Origin: Lichenicoccus roseus
Lineage (GTDB): Bacteria > Pseudomonadota > Alphaproteobacteria > Acetobacterales > Acetobacteraceae
Length of the DNA stretch: 64,000 nt
Direction of reading: 5' to 3'
NCBI RefSeq assembly: GCF_005844085.1
Contig: NZ_VCDI01000002.1
Location: forward strand, 496,001-560,000
A program made the position numbers and the translations under genes. Below are positions 42,495 through 51,575 of this stretch, in pieces. Below the pieces are notes generated by a model, which ran no database searches, was not told the origin of the DNA, and worked only from the letters and a program-made list of their open reading frames with translations. Position 1 is the first letter of the stretch, and every line of letters begins with the position of its first letter.

Positions 42495-43787
42495 CTATGC
42501 CGGCTCCTGCGTCGGCGCCTGTTCGAAAGAATGTTCGGCGACGGTCGCGGCGATTCGTTCGGCAAGGTACGCGGCGTCGCGCGCGATGCCGGAGAAGCGG
42601 CCGGAGCCCCATGTGTGCAGCCAGGGCAGGCCGAGGAAGTAGCAGCCCGGTTGCGGGGTGACGCCGCGATGATGGGTCGGCCGTCCGGCGCCGTCGAACA
42701 CCGGCACCTCGATCCAGCGGTAGTTCGGCCTGAAGCCGATGCACCAGACGATGCTGCCGATGCCGGCCGCCGCGAGGTCGAGCGGCGCCGCACCCAGTGG
42801 CGGCTGCCAGGGCGGCACGTAGGGAGCTTCGGTGGGCGCCTCGATCCCCTGCTTCTCCACCCAGGCATCGATGCTGCGCTTGATGCCCTCGCTGGTGCGG
42901 TCGGCCTCGTCGAGATTGCCGGCGAGGTCGTCGAGGAACGACGCACGGCCTGCCTGCACGCCGGACAGCGTGCCGTGCAGCGTCATGCCCTCGAGCGCGA
43001 AGCGACGCAGGTCGATATCCCGGCCGCCGTCGCGACCGGTGACGTAGTGGTTGGTCCTGTCGCGCACGCCCTCGCGCAGGGGATGCTTCTCGACCGGGAT
43101 GTCGTAGTAGCCCATCAGGTGCAGCCACTCGACCACGTCGCGGCCGCGGTAGAAGCGGGCGACGCGCGGCGCCCCGCCGACGCAGAGATGCACGGCCCGC
43201 CCTGCGAGATGCAGATCCTCGGCGATCTGCGCGCCGGATTGTCCGGTGCCGACGACCAGGACGGCGCCGCGCGGCAGCGACGCGGGATTGCGGTAGTCCG
43301 ACGAATGCAGCTGCCTGATCGCGGAATCGATCGCGCTCGCGTACGGCGGGATGATCGCATCGTGGTAGCCGCCGGTGGCGATCACCACCTGGCCGGCCTC
43401 GATCGGCCCGGCGCTGGTCTCGAGCCGGTAGCCGCCGGTGCCGGCACCGGCGAGGCGCTCGACCGAAACGCCGGCCCGGACCGGCGGATCGAAGCTGCGC
43501 ACGAAGCCGTCGAGATAGGCGACGATCTCGCCCTTGACCATGAAGCCGTTGGGATCGTCGCCCTGGTAGGGATATCCCGGCAGGGTGCACTGCCAGTTCG
43601 GCGTCACCAGGCAGAAACTGTCCCAGCGCTCGTGTCTCCAGGCATGGCCCGGCGTCGCGCGCTCCAGCACGACATGGGCGATGCCGGCGTGTTTGAGGTG
43701 CCAGCTCAGCGACAGGCCGGCCTGGCCGCCACCGACGATGGCGACCGGGATGCGGGCCGGGACGGATAAGGCAGCAACGGCGTCCAT
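42495..43787 (-). CDS. MSMEG_0569-family flavin-dependent oxidoreductase (Nit1C)
   Basis: FAD/NADPH-dependent monooxygenase-like protein of 430 residues. Two dinucleotide-binding motifs are present: AIVGGGQAGLSLSWHLKHAG (16-35) and LVVGTGQSGAQIAEDLHLAG (about 196-215). The signature-like FCLVTPNWQCTLPGYPY lies between. It matches the oxidoreductase of nitrilase clusters (family MSMEG_0569). The substrate is unknown. Last gene of the eight-gene Nit1C run, 2 nt after the MSMEG_0570 gene. Confidence 0.9.
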   Translation of the reverse strand: MDAVAALSVPARIPVAIVGGGQAGLSLSWHLKHAGIAHVVLERATPGHAWRHERWDSFCLVTPNWQCTLPGYPYQGDDPNGFMVKGEIVAYLDGFVRSFDPPVRAGVSVERLAGAGTGGYRLETSAGPIEAGQVVIATGGYHDAIIPPYASAIDSAIRQLHSSDYRNPASLPRGAVLVVGTGQSGAQIAEDLHLAGRAVHLCVGGAPRVARFYRGRDVVEWLHLMGYYDIPVEKHPLREGVRDRTNHYVTGRDGGRDIDLRRFALEGMTLHGTLSGVQAGRASFLDDLAGNLDEADRTSEGIKRSIDAWVEKQGIEAPTEAPYVPPWQPPLGAAPLDLAAAGIGSIVWCIGFRPNYRWIEVPVFDGAGRPTHHRGVTPQPGCYFLGLPWLHTWGSGRFSGIARDAAYLAERIAATVAEHSFEQAPTQEPA

Positions 43788-43789
43788 CG

Positions 43790-44086
43790 TCAGCCACCCC
43801 CGTCATGGAACGACAGCACCGTCACCCTGCTGTCGGGACGGGTTGCGAAATCGCGTGCGCGATGCTCGATGCGATCGATCTGCGACAGCGCCCGCGAGCA
43901 CGCCATGCCGTAGCGTGCCCTGACGCGCTCGCTGGCGATGCCGAGCGCGATGCGGCTGCGTTCGACGAACTCCGCCACCGGATAATCGCGGCCCGGGTCG
44001 AGATGATCGCGTATCACCAGCGACGGCGAATAGCACAGCGCCTCGGTGCCATCCGGCCAGCGTATCCTGAACCGCATCTCAGGCAT
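43790..44086 (-). CDS. MSMEG_0570-family nitrogen starvation response protein (Nit1C)
   Basis: 98-residue conserved protein with the family start EMRFRIRWPDGTEALCYSPS (3-22) and DHLDPGRDYPVAEFVERSR. Known only as part of nitrilase clusters and as a nitrogen-starvation-induced protein. Its first 8 nt overlap the end of the glycosyltransferase gene. Confidence 0.9.
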   Translation of the reverse strand: MPEMRFRIRWPDGTEALCYSPSLVIRDHLDPGRDYPVAEFVERSRIALGIASERVRARYGMACSRALSQIDRIEHRARDFATRPDSRVTVLSFHDGGG

Positions 44087-45215
44087 CGATCGTCTCCCTG
44101 GCGTAGAAATCCCGGTGCCGGGCCGCGACAGTGTTCCAGTCGAAGCGTGCGGCCGTCACCGGGCCCTGCCTGCGCAGGCGAAGCGCGATGTCCGGCCGCA
44201 GCGCCCGCACGATGCCGTCCCGTATGCTGCCGGCATCGTGCGGATCGACCCACACCGCCTCGTCGGCTTCGAGATGCTCGGTGAAGGGCGCGATCCGCGA
44301 CACCAGCGCCGGGCATCCGCAGGCCATCGCCTCGATCGGGCACAGGCCGAAGCCTTCCTCCAGGGACGGGCAGGCCAGCAGGTCGGCGATGCGGTACAGC
44401 GCCGGCATGTCGGCATCGTCGATGATCCCGGCCTGCACGATGGCATCCGCGTGCCCCGATGCCGACAGCAGGGCCGCAAACGCGGCGCGCTGCGCGGAAT
44501 GGTCGAGCAGGCTGGCGCCACCGGCCACCACCATCCGCAGCGACGGGTCGCGAGCGGCGAGCGACAGCACCGCCTGCAACGTGCCGAGCGTGTTCTTGCG
44601 CGCCTCGATCCCGCCCATGGCGAGCACCACCCGGTCGCCGGCGCGCAGGCCGAGACGCGACCGCAGCGCCGCCTCGCGTCCGTCCGGCGCCGGCGAGAAG
44701 CGTGCGCGGTCGACGCCGTTGCCGAGCAGCGTAGCCTCGATGCCGTGGCTCTCCAGCAGGCGGGTTTGCCACAGGCGGCTGACCACGCCGACCGCGCGGG
44801 CGCCGCGCAGGCCACGCTCCTGCCAGGATGCGAGGCGCGCATCCTCGAAGCGGTCGAGGTGATGCACGGTGCGGAAGTAGCCCTCGATCACGCCGCGTTC
44901 CGCAAGATCGGCCAGCGCGTTCGAGGAGATCGAATCCTGGGCCTGGAACAGGGTGAAGCGGCGCGTCGCGGGTGCCTGCAGGAAGTCGGCGATTTCCCGG
45001 ATCCGGCGCGCCACCATCGAGACGGTGTCCGGCTCCGGGCGCGCGGGGATGGCGAGGGCAGGGCAGCGCGTGCGCCGGAAGAAGCCGCGCCCCGAGGCGT
45101 CCGGCGCGATCAGGGTGGCATCGTGGCCGGCGTCGCACAGCGCCTCGGCGAGCTGCATCGCGTGCACCACGCCGCCGCGCGGGTTGGTGGAGTGGGCGAG
45201 GATGGCGATGCTCAT
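44079..45215 (-). CDS. MSMEG_0565-family glycosyltransferase (Nit1C)
   Basis: GT4-type protein of 378 residues belonging to the nitrilase cluster. N-terminal ILAHSTNPRGGVVHAMQLAE (4-23) is the acceptor glycine loop, VVLAMGGIEARKNTLGTL the hinge, and EEGFGLCPIEAMACGCPALV the donor site with intact EX7E. The reason a glycosyltransferase belongs to this nitrogen cluster is not known. It overlaps the AIR-synthase-like gene by ATGA. Confidence 0.88.
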   Translation of the reverse strand: MSIAILAHSTNPRGGVVHAMQLAEALCDAGHDATLIAPDASGRGFFRRTRCPALAIPARPEPDTVSMVARRIREIADFLQAPATRRFTLFQAQDSISSNALADLAERGVIEGYFRTVHHLDRFEDARLASWQERGLRGARAVGVVSRLWQTRLLESHGIEATLLGNGVDRARFSPAPDGREAALRSRLGLRAGDRVVLAMGGIEARKNTLGTLQAVLSLAARDPSLRMVVAGGASLLDHSAQRAAFAALLSASGHADAIVQAGIIDDADMPALYRIADLLACPSLEEGFGLCPIEAMACGCPALVSRIAPFTEHLEADEAVWVDPHDAGSIRDGIVRALRPDIALRLRRQGPVTAARFDWNTVAARHRDFYARETIDA

Positions 45216-46183
45216 GGCGGCGCGCAGCCGAGCAGCCTGTGTTCGGCGTGATCCCAGCAGGTGGCGCGGACGCCCTCATGCAGCAGGTCGAGCCGGCTGC
45301 CGGGCTCGCAGGTGCCGATGACCGCGGCGGCAATGTCGCGGCTCGCGAACGCCTGCAGCACCGCGGGCACATGGTCCGGCGTCACCGCGAGCAGGAAGCC
45401 GTAGCTCGGGAAGGCGCCAAGCCAGCGCTCGATACCCGCGCCGGGCGGACGCGGGATGCGCTCCAGGTCGAGGGTGATGCCGATGCCGGAACATTCGGCC
45501 AGCATCAGCGCGGTCCCGGCCAGGCCGGCATTGCTGATATCCTTGGCGGCGCGGCACAGCCCGGCTTCCGCAAGGCGCGGCAGGATGTCGAGGTCGGCGC
45601 GCAGCCGCTCCGGCGGCGCGCCACGGCTGGCGGCGTCCCAGAACGGATACGGCTCGTGCCACGCGCCGCGCAGGTCGACCGCCGCCACCAGCAGGTCGCC
45701 GGGACTGGCGTCGAAGCTGGTCAGCAGGCGCTGCGCCCGGCCGAGCACCGCCACCGCGAGATTGGCGGCGGCACCCGCCCCGGTATGGCCGCCGACCACC
45801 GGAACGCCATAGGCGCGAGACGCGTCGGCAAGGCCGCGCAGGATCGGCTCCCGGTGCGCCTGGTCCGGCGCCCAGAGCGCGTCGACGACGGCGATCGGCC
45901 GCCCGCCCATCGCTGCGATGTCGGACAGGTTGACCATGATCCCGCACCAGCCGGCGAACCACGGCATCGCCTCCACCAGGCTGCCGAGGAAGCCCTCGAT
46001 GGCCAGCAGCAGGGTGCCGTCGCCGTCGGGGATCGCCGCGCAGTCGTCGCCGATCGCGATCGCCCGTCCGGCCTCGGGGTCGAATTCGCCGAGTGCGAGG
46101 CTCCGCAGTACCGGCGCGATGTCGCGCTTGGCGGCGAAAGCCGGTCCGTCCCGCAGCGCCAGGGCGAGGCGTTCCAGGTCCAT
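45212..46183 (-). CDS. sll0787-family AIR synthase-like protein (Nit1C)
   Basis: 323-residue protein of the PurM/AIR-synthase-like ATP-binding fold. Gly/Asp-rich AIAIGDDCAAIPDGDGTLLL (42-61) is the ATP loop, VNLSDIAAMGGRPIAVVDAL the dimer strand, and AAKDISNAGLAGTALMLAE a second conserved segment. The family accompanies nitrilase clusters (sll0787). It probably uses ATP to activate a small carboxylate or amide, by analogy with PurM. Coupled by TGATG to the acetyltransferase gene and by ATGA to the glycosyltransferase gene. Confidence 0.9.
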   Translation of the reverse strand: MDLERLALALRDGPAFAAKRDIAPVLRSLALGEFDPEAGRAIAIGDDCAAIPDGDGTLLLAIEGFLGSLVEAMPWFAGWCGIMVNLSDIAAMGGRPIAVVDALWAPDQAHREPILRGLADASRAYGVPVVGGHTGAGAAANLAVAVLGRAQRLLTSFDASPGDLLVAAVDLRGAWHEPYPFWDAASRGAPPERLRADLDILPRLAEAGLCRAAKDISNAGLAGTALMLAECSGIGITLDLERIPRPPGAGIERWLGAFPSYGFLLAVTPDHVPAVLQAFASRDIAAAVIGTCEPGSRLDLLHEGVRATCWDHAEHRLLGCAPP

Positions 46184-46743
46184 CAGGCGGCCTGCCTCGC
46201 CGCCGGGTCCAGCGGGCGGATCAGCCGGGTGCGGTCGAGCCCGTGCGGCAGATACCGCGCAAGGTCGGCCTGCATGACGTGGTGCGGCAGCCCGCACAGC
46301 GTGATCTCCTCCAGCGACATCCAGTGCAGGCGCCGGAACAGCGGCACGTTCTGCACCTGCACCTGCGCCAGGAACCGGGTCGCGCCACGCGCATGCGCGG
46401 TGCACACGGCAAGCCGGATGAGCTCGGTGCCGAGCCTGCCGATCCGGCGATGATCGGCATGCACCGCAAGCCGCGACCCGCGCCAGAGGCCGGGTTGTTC
46501 CTGGTGGATGCGGACCGCGCCGACGACGCTGTGCGGACTGCCGAGGATGGTGGTCGTCGCCACGATCGGCGTGGCGTCGTCGTCGATGGCGTCCCGGTCG
46601 CTGCCCTCGAACAACTGCTGCTCGAGGCAGAACACCTGACGGCGCAGCGCGAAATGCCCGGCCCGCTCCCACGGATGGCGCGCGATCAGGATGGCGTACT
46701 CGCCCGGCAGGAACGGCGCGTCCGTCTCGTCGCAGATCGGCAT
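46183..46743 (-). CDS. GNAT N-acetyltransferase, MSMEG_0567/sll0786 family (Nit1C)
   Basis: 186-residue acetyltransferase-like protein. FALRRQVFCLEQQLFEGSDR (31-50) is the family's opening segment. The acetyl-CoA motif A region reads RLAVHADHRRIGRLGTELIR (about 89-108), close to the usual Q/RxxGxG/A. Known as a nitrogen-starvation acetyltransferase of nitrilase clusters; substrate unknown. ATG 46743 is used; the frame runs much further upstream as a shadow inside the radical SAM gene. Confidence 0.9.
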   Translation of the reverse strand: MPICDETDAPFLPGEYAILIARHPWERAGHFALRRQVFCLEQQLFEGSDRDAIDDDATPIVATTTILGSPHSVVGAVRIHQEQPGLWRGSRLAVHADHRRIGRLGTELIRLAVCTAHARGATRFLAQVQVQNVPLFRRLHWMSLEEITLCGLPHHVMQADLARYLPHGLDRTRLIRPLDPAARQAA

Positions 46744-46757
46744 GGCGCGGCCCCTGT

Positions 46758-47879
46758 TCAGTGCTCGTAGGCGGACAGCGACGAGCAGGCGCCGCATCGC
46801 GCGCAGCCGGCCTTGACGTCGCTCGACGACATCGCGGCGTCGCGCAGCATGGCGCCGAGCGGACCCAGCACCGCGCGCATGAACGCGGGCGCCGGCGCCG
46901 GGTGGTCCTGCAGCGGCGTGCCGGAAATCGGCACGAACGGCACCACGAACGGATACACGCCGAGTGCCACCAGTCGCGCCGACAGCGCCAGGATCTCGTT
47001 CGGGGTGTCGCCGAGCCCGGCCAGGATGTAGGTGCTGACCTGGCCGCGCCCGAACACCGGCACGGCGTGGGCGAACGCCTCCATGTAGCGCTCGACCGAG
47101 ACGGTCGCCTTGCCGGGCATGATCCGTTCGCGCACCGCCTGGGTGGCGCCTTCGAGATGCATCCCGAGGCTGTCGGCGCCGGCGGCGTGCAGCCGCGCAT
47201 ACCAGGCCGGATCGCGCGGCGGCTCGCACTGCACCTGGATCGGCAGGTCGATCGCCGCCTTCACCGCGAAGGCGCTGTCGCACAGCACGGCGGCGCCGCG
47301 GTCGTCGATATTGGGCGTGCCGGTGGTCATCACCATGTGCCGCACGCCGTCGAGCAGCACCGCCGCGCGTGCGACTTCCGCCAGCATGTCCGGCGTCTTG
47401 TGCGCAACCGTCCTGCCGGCATCGAGCGATTGGCCGATGGCGCAGAACTGGCACGCCGTGCGGCGATCGCGGTAGCGGATGCAGGTCTGCAGCACGGTGG
47501 TCGCCAGCGTATCCCGGCCGTGCAGCAGGGCGATCTTCCAATACGGCACGCCGTCGAAGGTCTGCATGCGGTAGAAGCGCGGCTGGCGCGGGAACGCGAT
47601 CTCGGCCACCGCGCGGCCGTCCTGCAGCAGGGTGGTCACACCCTCCGGTCCGGGCGGCCTCGCCGAGAACGGGGAGAGGCCCGCGGCATGAGTATGGATC
47701 GGCACCATGATTGTCTGGCCGCCGATGCTGATCGCCTTGTGGTCGGACGGCCCCGCACCACCGCGGCGGCTGTGCAGGCCGACACCGTCGGCATCCGCAT
47801 CAGCCAGGCGCAGGCCGAGCGATTGCAGGTCGGTGATCAGGGTGCGGCTCGTCGTATCCAGCAAGGGTTGCATCGCCAT
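46758..47879 (-). CDS. MSMEG_0568-family radical SAM protein (Nit1C)
   Basis: 373-residue radical SAM protein. The N-terminal block [20 protein letters not shown] (38-57) is characteristic. The cluster-binding cysteines are Cys133, Cys143 and Cys146 ([20 protein letters not shown]), a CX9CX2C spacing instead of CX3CX2C. A C-terminal CX2CX2C (359, 362, 365) could hold a second iron-sulfur centre. It overlaps the nitrilase gene by 80 nt, more than any other pair here. The reaction is unknown. Confidence 0.9.
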   Translation of the reverse strand: MAMQPLLDTTSRTLITDLQSLGLRLADADADGVGLHSRRGGAGPSDHKAISIGGQTIMVPIHTHAAGLSPFSARPPGPEGVTTLLQDGRAVAEIAFPRQPRFYRMQTFDGVPYWKIALLHGRDTLATTVLQTCIRYRDRRTACQFCAIGQSLDAGRTVAHKTPDMLAEVARAAVLLDGVRHMVMTTGTPNIDDRGAAVLCDSAFAVKAAIDLPIQVQCEPPRDPAWYARLHAAGADSLGMHLEGATQAVRERIMPGKATVSVERYMEAFAHAVPVFGRGQVSTYILAGLGDTPNEILALSARLVALGVYPFVVPFVPISGTPLQDHPAPAPAFMRAVLGPLGAMLRDAAMSSSDVKAGCARCGACSSLSAYEH

Positions 47880-48834
47880 CGTGTCGGCTCCCCGTTGTCG
47901 CGCGCACCACGTGCGCTTCGCGTTTGTCGTGCAGCAGGCGGAGCAGTTCCGGTCTTGCGTAGTGTCCCACGCTGTCCATCATCCGCTTGCGCTTGACGAT
48001 CAGCGCCATGTCCAGGTCGGCCACCACCATGCCCTCGCCCTCGGTCAGCTTCGGCGCCAGATGCACGCCCTCGGGCGAAATGATCGCCGAGCACGAGCCG
48101 CCGCGCAGCGCCTTCTGCAGGGTCTCGTCCGGACTGATGGACGTGATCTGCTCCGGCGTCAGCCAGCCGGTGGCGTTGATGACGAAGCAGCCTGCTTCCA
48201 GCGCATGGTGGCGGATCGTCACTTCCATCTGGTCGGCGAAGATCTGGCCGACCATGGAACCCGGGAACTGCGCGCAGTGGATTTCCTCGTGCTGGACCAT
48301 CAGGGCGTAGCGCGCCAGCGGATTGTAGTGCTCCCAGCACGCGAGCGCGCCGATGCGGCCGACCGCGCTCTCCACCACGCGCAGGCCGGCGCCGTCGCCC
48401 TGACCCCAGACCATGCGCTCGTGGAACGTGGGCGTGATCTTGCGCCGCTTCAGCAGCAGGGTGCCGTCGCGGTCGAACACCAGCTGCGTGTTGTACAGCG
48501 AGCCGTGGTCACGCTCGGTGACGCCAAGCACCACCACCATGCCGCATGCGCGGGCCGCTTGACCGACCGCGTTCACCACCGGACCCGGCACGCTCACCGC
48601 CTGCTCGTAGAGCCGCATGTGCTCGGCGCCCATCTGTGCCGGCGGACGCACGAAGGAGAAGTATGGATAGGCCGGCACCAGGGTTTCCGGAAACACCGCG
48701 ATCTCGACGCCGCGCGCCGCCGCCTCCGCGATCGCCGACAGCACCTTTTCCACCGTGCCGTCGCCGTTTTCCAGCACCGGGCAGAGCTGGATCGCGGCGG
48801 CCCGGACTATCTTCTGCCTGGTGGTCGCGGCCAT
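47800..48834 (-). CDS. Nit6803-family nitrilase (Nit1C)
   Basis: Carbon-nitrogen hydrolase of 344 residues that converts a nitrile to carboxylic acid and ammonia. The catalytic triad is Glu50 ([15 protein letters not shown]), Lys132 (KRRKITPT) and Cys166 ([11 protein letters not shown]), with Glu139 in [11 protein letters not shown] as the usual fourth residue. Family knowledge points to broad aliphatic and arylacetonitrile activity, and Nit1C clusters have been linked to cyanide assimilation. The C-terminal 30 residues (after [10 protein letters not shown]) are variable and overlap the radical SAM gene. Confidence 0.92.
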   Translation of the reverse strand: MAATTRQKIVRAAAIQLCPVLENGDGTVEKVLSAIAEAAARGVEIAVFPETLVPAYPYFSFVRPPAQMGAEHMRLYEQAVSVPGPVVNAVGQAARACGMVVVLGVTERDHGSLYNTQLVFDRDGTLLLKRRKITPTFHERMVWGQGDGAGLRVVESAVGRIGALACWEHYNPLARYALMVQHEEIHCAQFPGSMVGQIFADQMEVTIRHHALEAGCFVINATGWLTPEQITSISPDETLQKALRGGSCSAIISPEGVHLAPKLTEGEGMVVADLDMALIVKRKRMMDSVGHYARPELLRLLHDKREAHVVRATTGSRHDGDATLAGYDEPHPDHRPAIARPAPG

Positions 48835-48847
48835 CGCCGGCGCCTGC

Positions 48848-49330
48848 TCAGAGGGTCCAGGTGTCGAGGATGAAGGCGTTGTCGCGGCGATGCAGCAGCA
48901 CCAGGTCGAGCACGTCCTGCGGCGCGATCGGGATGATGCCGGGGATCAGCGAGCCTTCGCCATGGCCGTACAGCGCCTGCAGCGCGAACCGGCAGCAATA
49001 GACCTTGCCGCCCTCCTCGATGAACTTGGTGATCTGCTTGTTGAAGTTCTGGTGGCCGGGGAACGCTTCGTCACCGAGACGTGGAAATCCGCGCTGCACT
49101 CCGAGGGTCACGCCGGGGCCGTACAGCAGGATGGTGGTCTCGAAACCCTTGCGCTTCAGGCGGGTCGCCTGCAGCAGGTTCACGAAACCGATCGAGCCCT
49201 CGAAGGCGACCGTATGGAAGGTGACGAGCGCCTTTTCGCCGGCTTTCGCCTGGACGTCCTCGAACACCTTCTCCTCGTAGTCGACCAGATAGTCGCCGGT
49301 GACGTTCGGGGCTTTCTCGACTTTCGGCAT
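48848..49330 (-). CDS. MSMEG_0572/sll0783-family nitrogen starvation response protein (Nit1C)
   Basis: 160-residue conserved protein, the first gene of the Nit1C run. ATG 49330 gives the family-like start [20 protein letters not shown], with a GAGGG ribosome binding site. Conserved parts include [36 protein letters not shown] and [14 protein letters not shown]. The fold resembles DsrE-type small proteins. In cyanobacteria the sll0783 homologue is known to respond to nitrogen starvation; its biochemical role is not established. Confidence 0.9.
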   Translation of the reverse strand: MPKVEKAPNVTGDYLVDYEEKVFEDVQAKAGEKALVTFHTVAFEGSIGFVNLLQATRLKRKGFETTILLYGPGVTLGVQRGFPRLGDEAFPGHQNFNKQITKFIEEGGKVYCCRFALQALYGHGEGSLIPGIIPIAPQDVLDLVLLHRRDNAFILDTWTL

Positions 49331-49354
49331 GGCGGTGACCCTCGACAGGGTTGG

Positions 49355-49369
49355 CGGGCGGTCCGCCCG
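49355..49369. promoter_or_regulatory. inverted repeat upstream of the Nit1C start
   Basis: CGGGCGG-T-CCGCCCG is a perfect 7-bp inverted repeat 25-39 nt before the start codon at 49330. As DNA it could be a repressor site; as RNA the one-base loop would open to form a shorter hairpin in the leader. Confidence 0.35.
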
Positions 49370-49443
49370 ATGCGGATCCCGCGGCCTCTGTCCCGCAGCC
49401 TGCAGCGCAAGCGCCGTGCCAGTGTCCCGATCGTCTCCGGGAT

Positions 49444-49484
49444 CCATACAATCAGGGCAAGCGACGGTCGTGCTGCCATACAAT
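49444..49484. promoter_or_regulatory. two direct repeats, possible MocR operator of the Nit1C cluster
   Basis: CCATACAAT occurs at 49444-49452 and again at 49476-49484, same orientation, start-to-start distance 32 bp, about three helical turns. It lies 114-154 bp upstream of the first Nit1C gene and downstream of the MocR gene. Known MocR regulators such as GabR bind paired direct repeats of similar spacing, so this is a good operator candidate. A third single copy at 13527-13535 in an unrelated spacer shows the nonamer can also occur by chance. Confidence 0.5.
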
Positions 49485-49591
49485 GCAAGACAACCGGGCG
49501 AGCAATAGGCAGGATTGGATCAGGCGGCTTCTGGCTGCCTTCATCGAAGGCACAAGCTGCACGCGGTTCGCATCCCGTGCCCAGGTTCTGC

Positions 49592-51007
49592 TCAGACCAC
49601 GTTGTGGTAGCCTTGGGCGCGCTTGTGGCCGAGCGCTGCGGCGACGGCGGTGAGAGCCTCCGTCAGCGCGCCCTGATCCGCGGCGGTTCCGAGTGCTATG
49701 CGGGCGCGGCCGGGTGCATCGCCCGCCACGGTGAAGACATCGCTCGGCACCAGTGCCAGGCCCTGGCGTCGCACGTAGGTCACGAAGTCGGTGCTGCTCC
49801 AGTGCGGCGGCAGGCGAAGCCAGACATGCGGGCCGGCCGGATGCGCGCAGCACGAGTTCTCGCCGAGGATGCTGCGCGCGATCTCCTGTCGCGCCACCAG
49901 CTCGCTGCGGATTGCCGACAGCAGCGCGCCGGCCTGCCCGCTGCGTATCCAGTCCGCGGTCAGTCCGGTCAGCAGGCCGGCGCCCATCAGCGATGTCGCG
50001 CGCAGCGCCGCCGTCAGGCGCTGCGCCTGGTCGGGGCCGGGCGCCACCAGGAAGGCGGTGCGCAGGCCGGGCGACAGCGTCTTCGACACGGTGGCGACAT
50101 GGAATACCCGCGGCGGGGCCAGCCTTGCCAGCGCGGGCAGCGGATCGTGCGGCAGCAGGCCGTACGGATCGTCCTCGAGGATCATCGCCTTGTGCCGGGC
50201 GGCGACCTCGATGATGTCGTGCCGGCGCTGCAGCGACATGGTCGCGGTCGTCGGGTTCTGGATGTTCGGCGTGCAGTAGACCAGGCGGGCCCCGCTCTCG
50301 CGCAGCACGCGGTCCAGCATGTCCGGCCGCATGCCCTCGGCATCCATGCCGACCCCGGACAGCACCAGCCCGAGCTGGGCGGCGAGCGCACGGATGCCGG
50401 GATAGGTGAACTGCTCGGCGACCAGCGCATCGCCGGCCTGCAGCATGGAGCTCACCACCGCCACCATGGCGCTCTGCGCACCCGGGGTGACCAGCATCTC
50501 GTCCACCGGCCGGTGCCCCAGCAGTGGGCGCAGCCATTGCACGCCGGCCTGGCGCTCCTCGAGCGCGCCGACGGTGAGGCGATACGACATCAGCACGCTG
50601 ACATCCTGCCGACGCAGCAGCCGGGCCACCCCATCCTGCAGCATGCGCTGCAGGGACGGCTGCACCGGCACCGGCGGCAGGTTCATCGTGAGGTCGATCA
50701 CCGCCTGGCGGTCGTCGCGCCAGCGCGATGCTCCGGTGCCGGAACGCACGAAACTGCCGCGCCCCACCGAGGCATCGAGCAGGCCGCGCCGCTTGGCCTC
50801 GGTAAAGGCGCGGGTGATGGTGGTCAGGTCGACGGCGAGGCCGCGCGCCAGTGCCCGTTGCGGCGGCAGGCGCGCACCCTCGCGCAGCTCACCCGTGCGG
50901 ATCGATTGCTCCAGGACCTCTACGATCGCGAGGTACAGCGGCCCGCCGCGTTCTGCCAGCCGCTGGCCCCAGACGACCATGAGGGCTTCGTCCTGGGGCG
51001 CCTGCAT
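49592..51007 (-). CDS. MocR-type regulator (GntR HTH plus aminotransferase-like domain)
   Basis: Transcription factor of 471 residues. Winged helix-turn-helix of the GntR type (about 20-90; LREGARLPPQRALARGLAVD, RAFTEAKRRGLLDASVGRGS). A class I aminotransferase fold follows, with PLP site residues Tyr283, Asp280 and Schiff-base Lys309 (VATVSKTLSPGLRTA). MocR proteins sense amino-compounds or PLP and activate or repress a neighbouring gene. ATG 51007 has a CGGAG ribosome binding site at good distance. It lies upstream of the Nit1C cluster on the same strand, 261 bp away, and 103 bp after queF, so it is the best local candidate to control Nit1C. Confidence 0.88.
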   Translation of the reverse strand: MQAPQDEALMVVWGQRLAERGGPLYLAIVEVLEQSIRTGELREGARLPPQRALARGLAVDLTTITRAFTEAKRRGLLDASVGRGSFVRSGTGASRWRDDRQAVIDLTMNLPPVPVQPSLQRMLQDGVARLLRRQDVSVLMSYRLTVGALEERQAGVQWLRPLLGHRPVDEMLVTPGAQSAMVAVVSSMLQAGDALVAEQFTYPGIRALAAQLGLVLSGVGMDAEGMRPDMLDRVLRESGARLVYCTPNIQNPTTATMSLQRRHDIIEVAARHKAMILEDDPYGLLPHDPLPALARLAPPRVFHVATVSKTLSPGLRTAFLVAPGPDQAQRLTAALRATSLMGAGLLTGLTADWIRSGQAGALLSAIRSELVARQEIARSILGENSCCAHPAGPHVWLRLPPHWSSTDFVTYVRRQGLALVPSDVFTVAGDAPGRARIALGTAADQGALTEALTAVAAALGHKRAQGYHNVV

Positions 51008-51110
51008 CGCGATCTGCTCCGATCTCCCGACCGCCTGTCGGCATGTCGGGGACCGGACGATCACTGCAAGCGGTGCGCCAGAGGAGCCTTGCGGCTGCGG
51101 GCGAGCTTCC

Positions 51111-51575
51111 TCAGCCCCGCCCGCGATAGCCCGGCACGTCCTGCGCCGGGATCCAGACATCGGCGGGGGGAGCCCCGGTCTGCCAGAACACGTCGATCGG
51201 AATGCCGCCGCGCGGATACCAGTAGGCGCCGATGCGCAGCCAGACCGGGTCCAGCCGCTCCACCAGCGTGGTCGCGATCTGCACGCTGCACGCCTCGTGG
51301 AAGGCGCCGTGGTTGCGGAAGCTGGTGAGGTACAGCTTCAGCGACTTGCTCTCGACGATGAAGTCGCGTGGCACGTAGTCGATCACCAGATGCGCGAAAT
51401 CCGGCTGGCCGGTGATCGGGCAGAGCGAGGTGAATTCCGGCGCGGTGAAACGGACCAGATACTGCCTGCCGGGATGCGGTGCCGACACCCGTTCCAGCAC
51501 CGCCTGCTCCGGGCTCGCGGGCTGAACGGTCGGCTGGCCGAGCTGGGTCAGGCCTGCGATGGATGGATCGTTCAT
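51111..51575 (-). CDS. queF: NADPH-dependent 7-cyano-7-deazaguanine reductase
   Basis: QueF reduces preQ0 to preQ1 in queuosine synthesis. This is the short, YkvM-type form of 154 residues. Nucleophilic Cys52 in [12 protein letters not shown], conserved Asp59, and the NADPH/substrate segments [20 protein letters not shown] and [17 protein letters not shown] are intact. The start overlaps the queD stop by ATGA. Last gene of the bioB-que operon. Confidence 0.96.
   Translation of the reverse strand: MNDPSIAGLTQLGQPTVQPASPEQAVLERVSAPHPGRQYLVRFTAPEFTSLCPITGQPDFAHLVIDYVPRDFIVESKSLKLYLTSFRNHGAFHEACSVQIATTLVERLDPVWLRIGAYWYPRGGIPIDVFWQTGAPPADVWIPAQDVPGYRGRG

Noticed and set aside
51008-51110. preQ1 riboswitch before queF or in the que operon
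   Set aside because: No conserved aptamer pattern was recognised, and the operon begins at bioB with very tight junctions.
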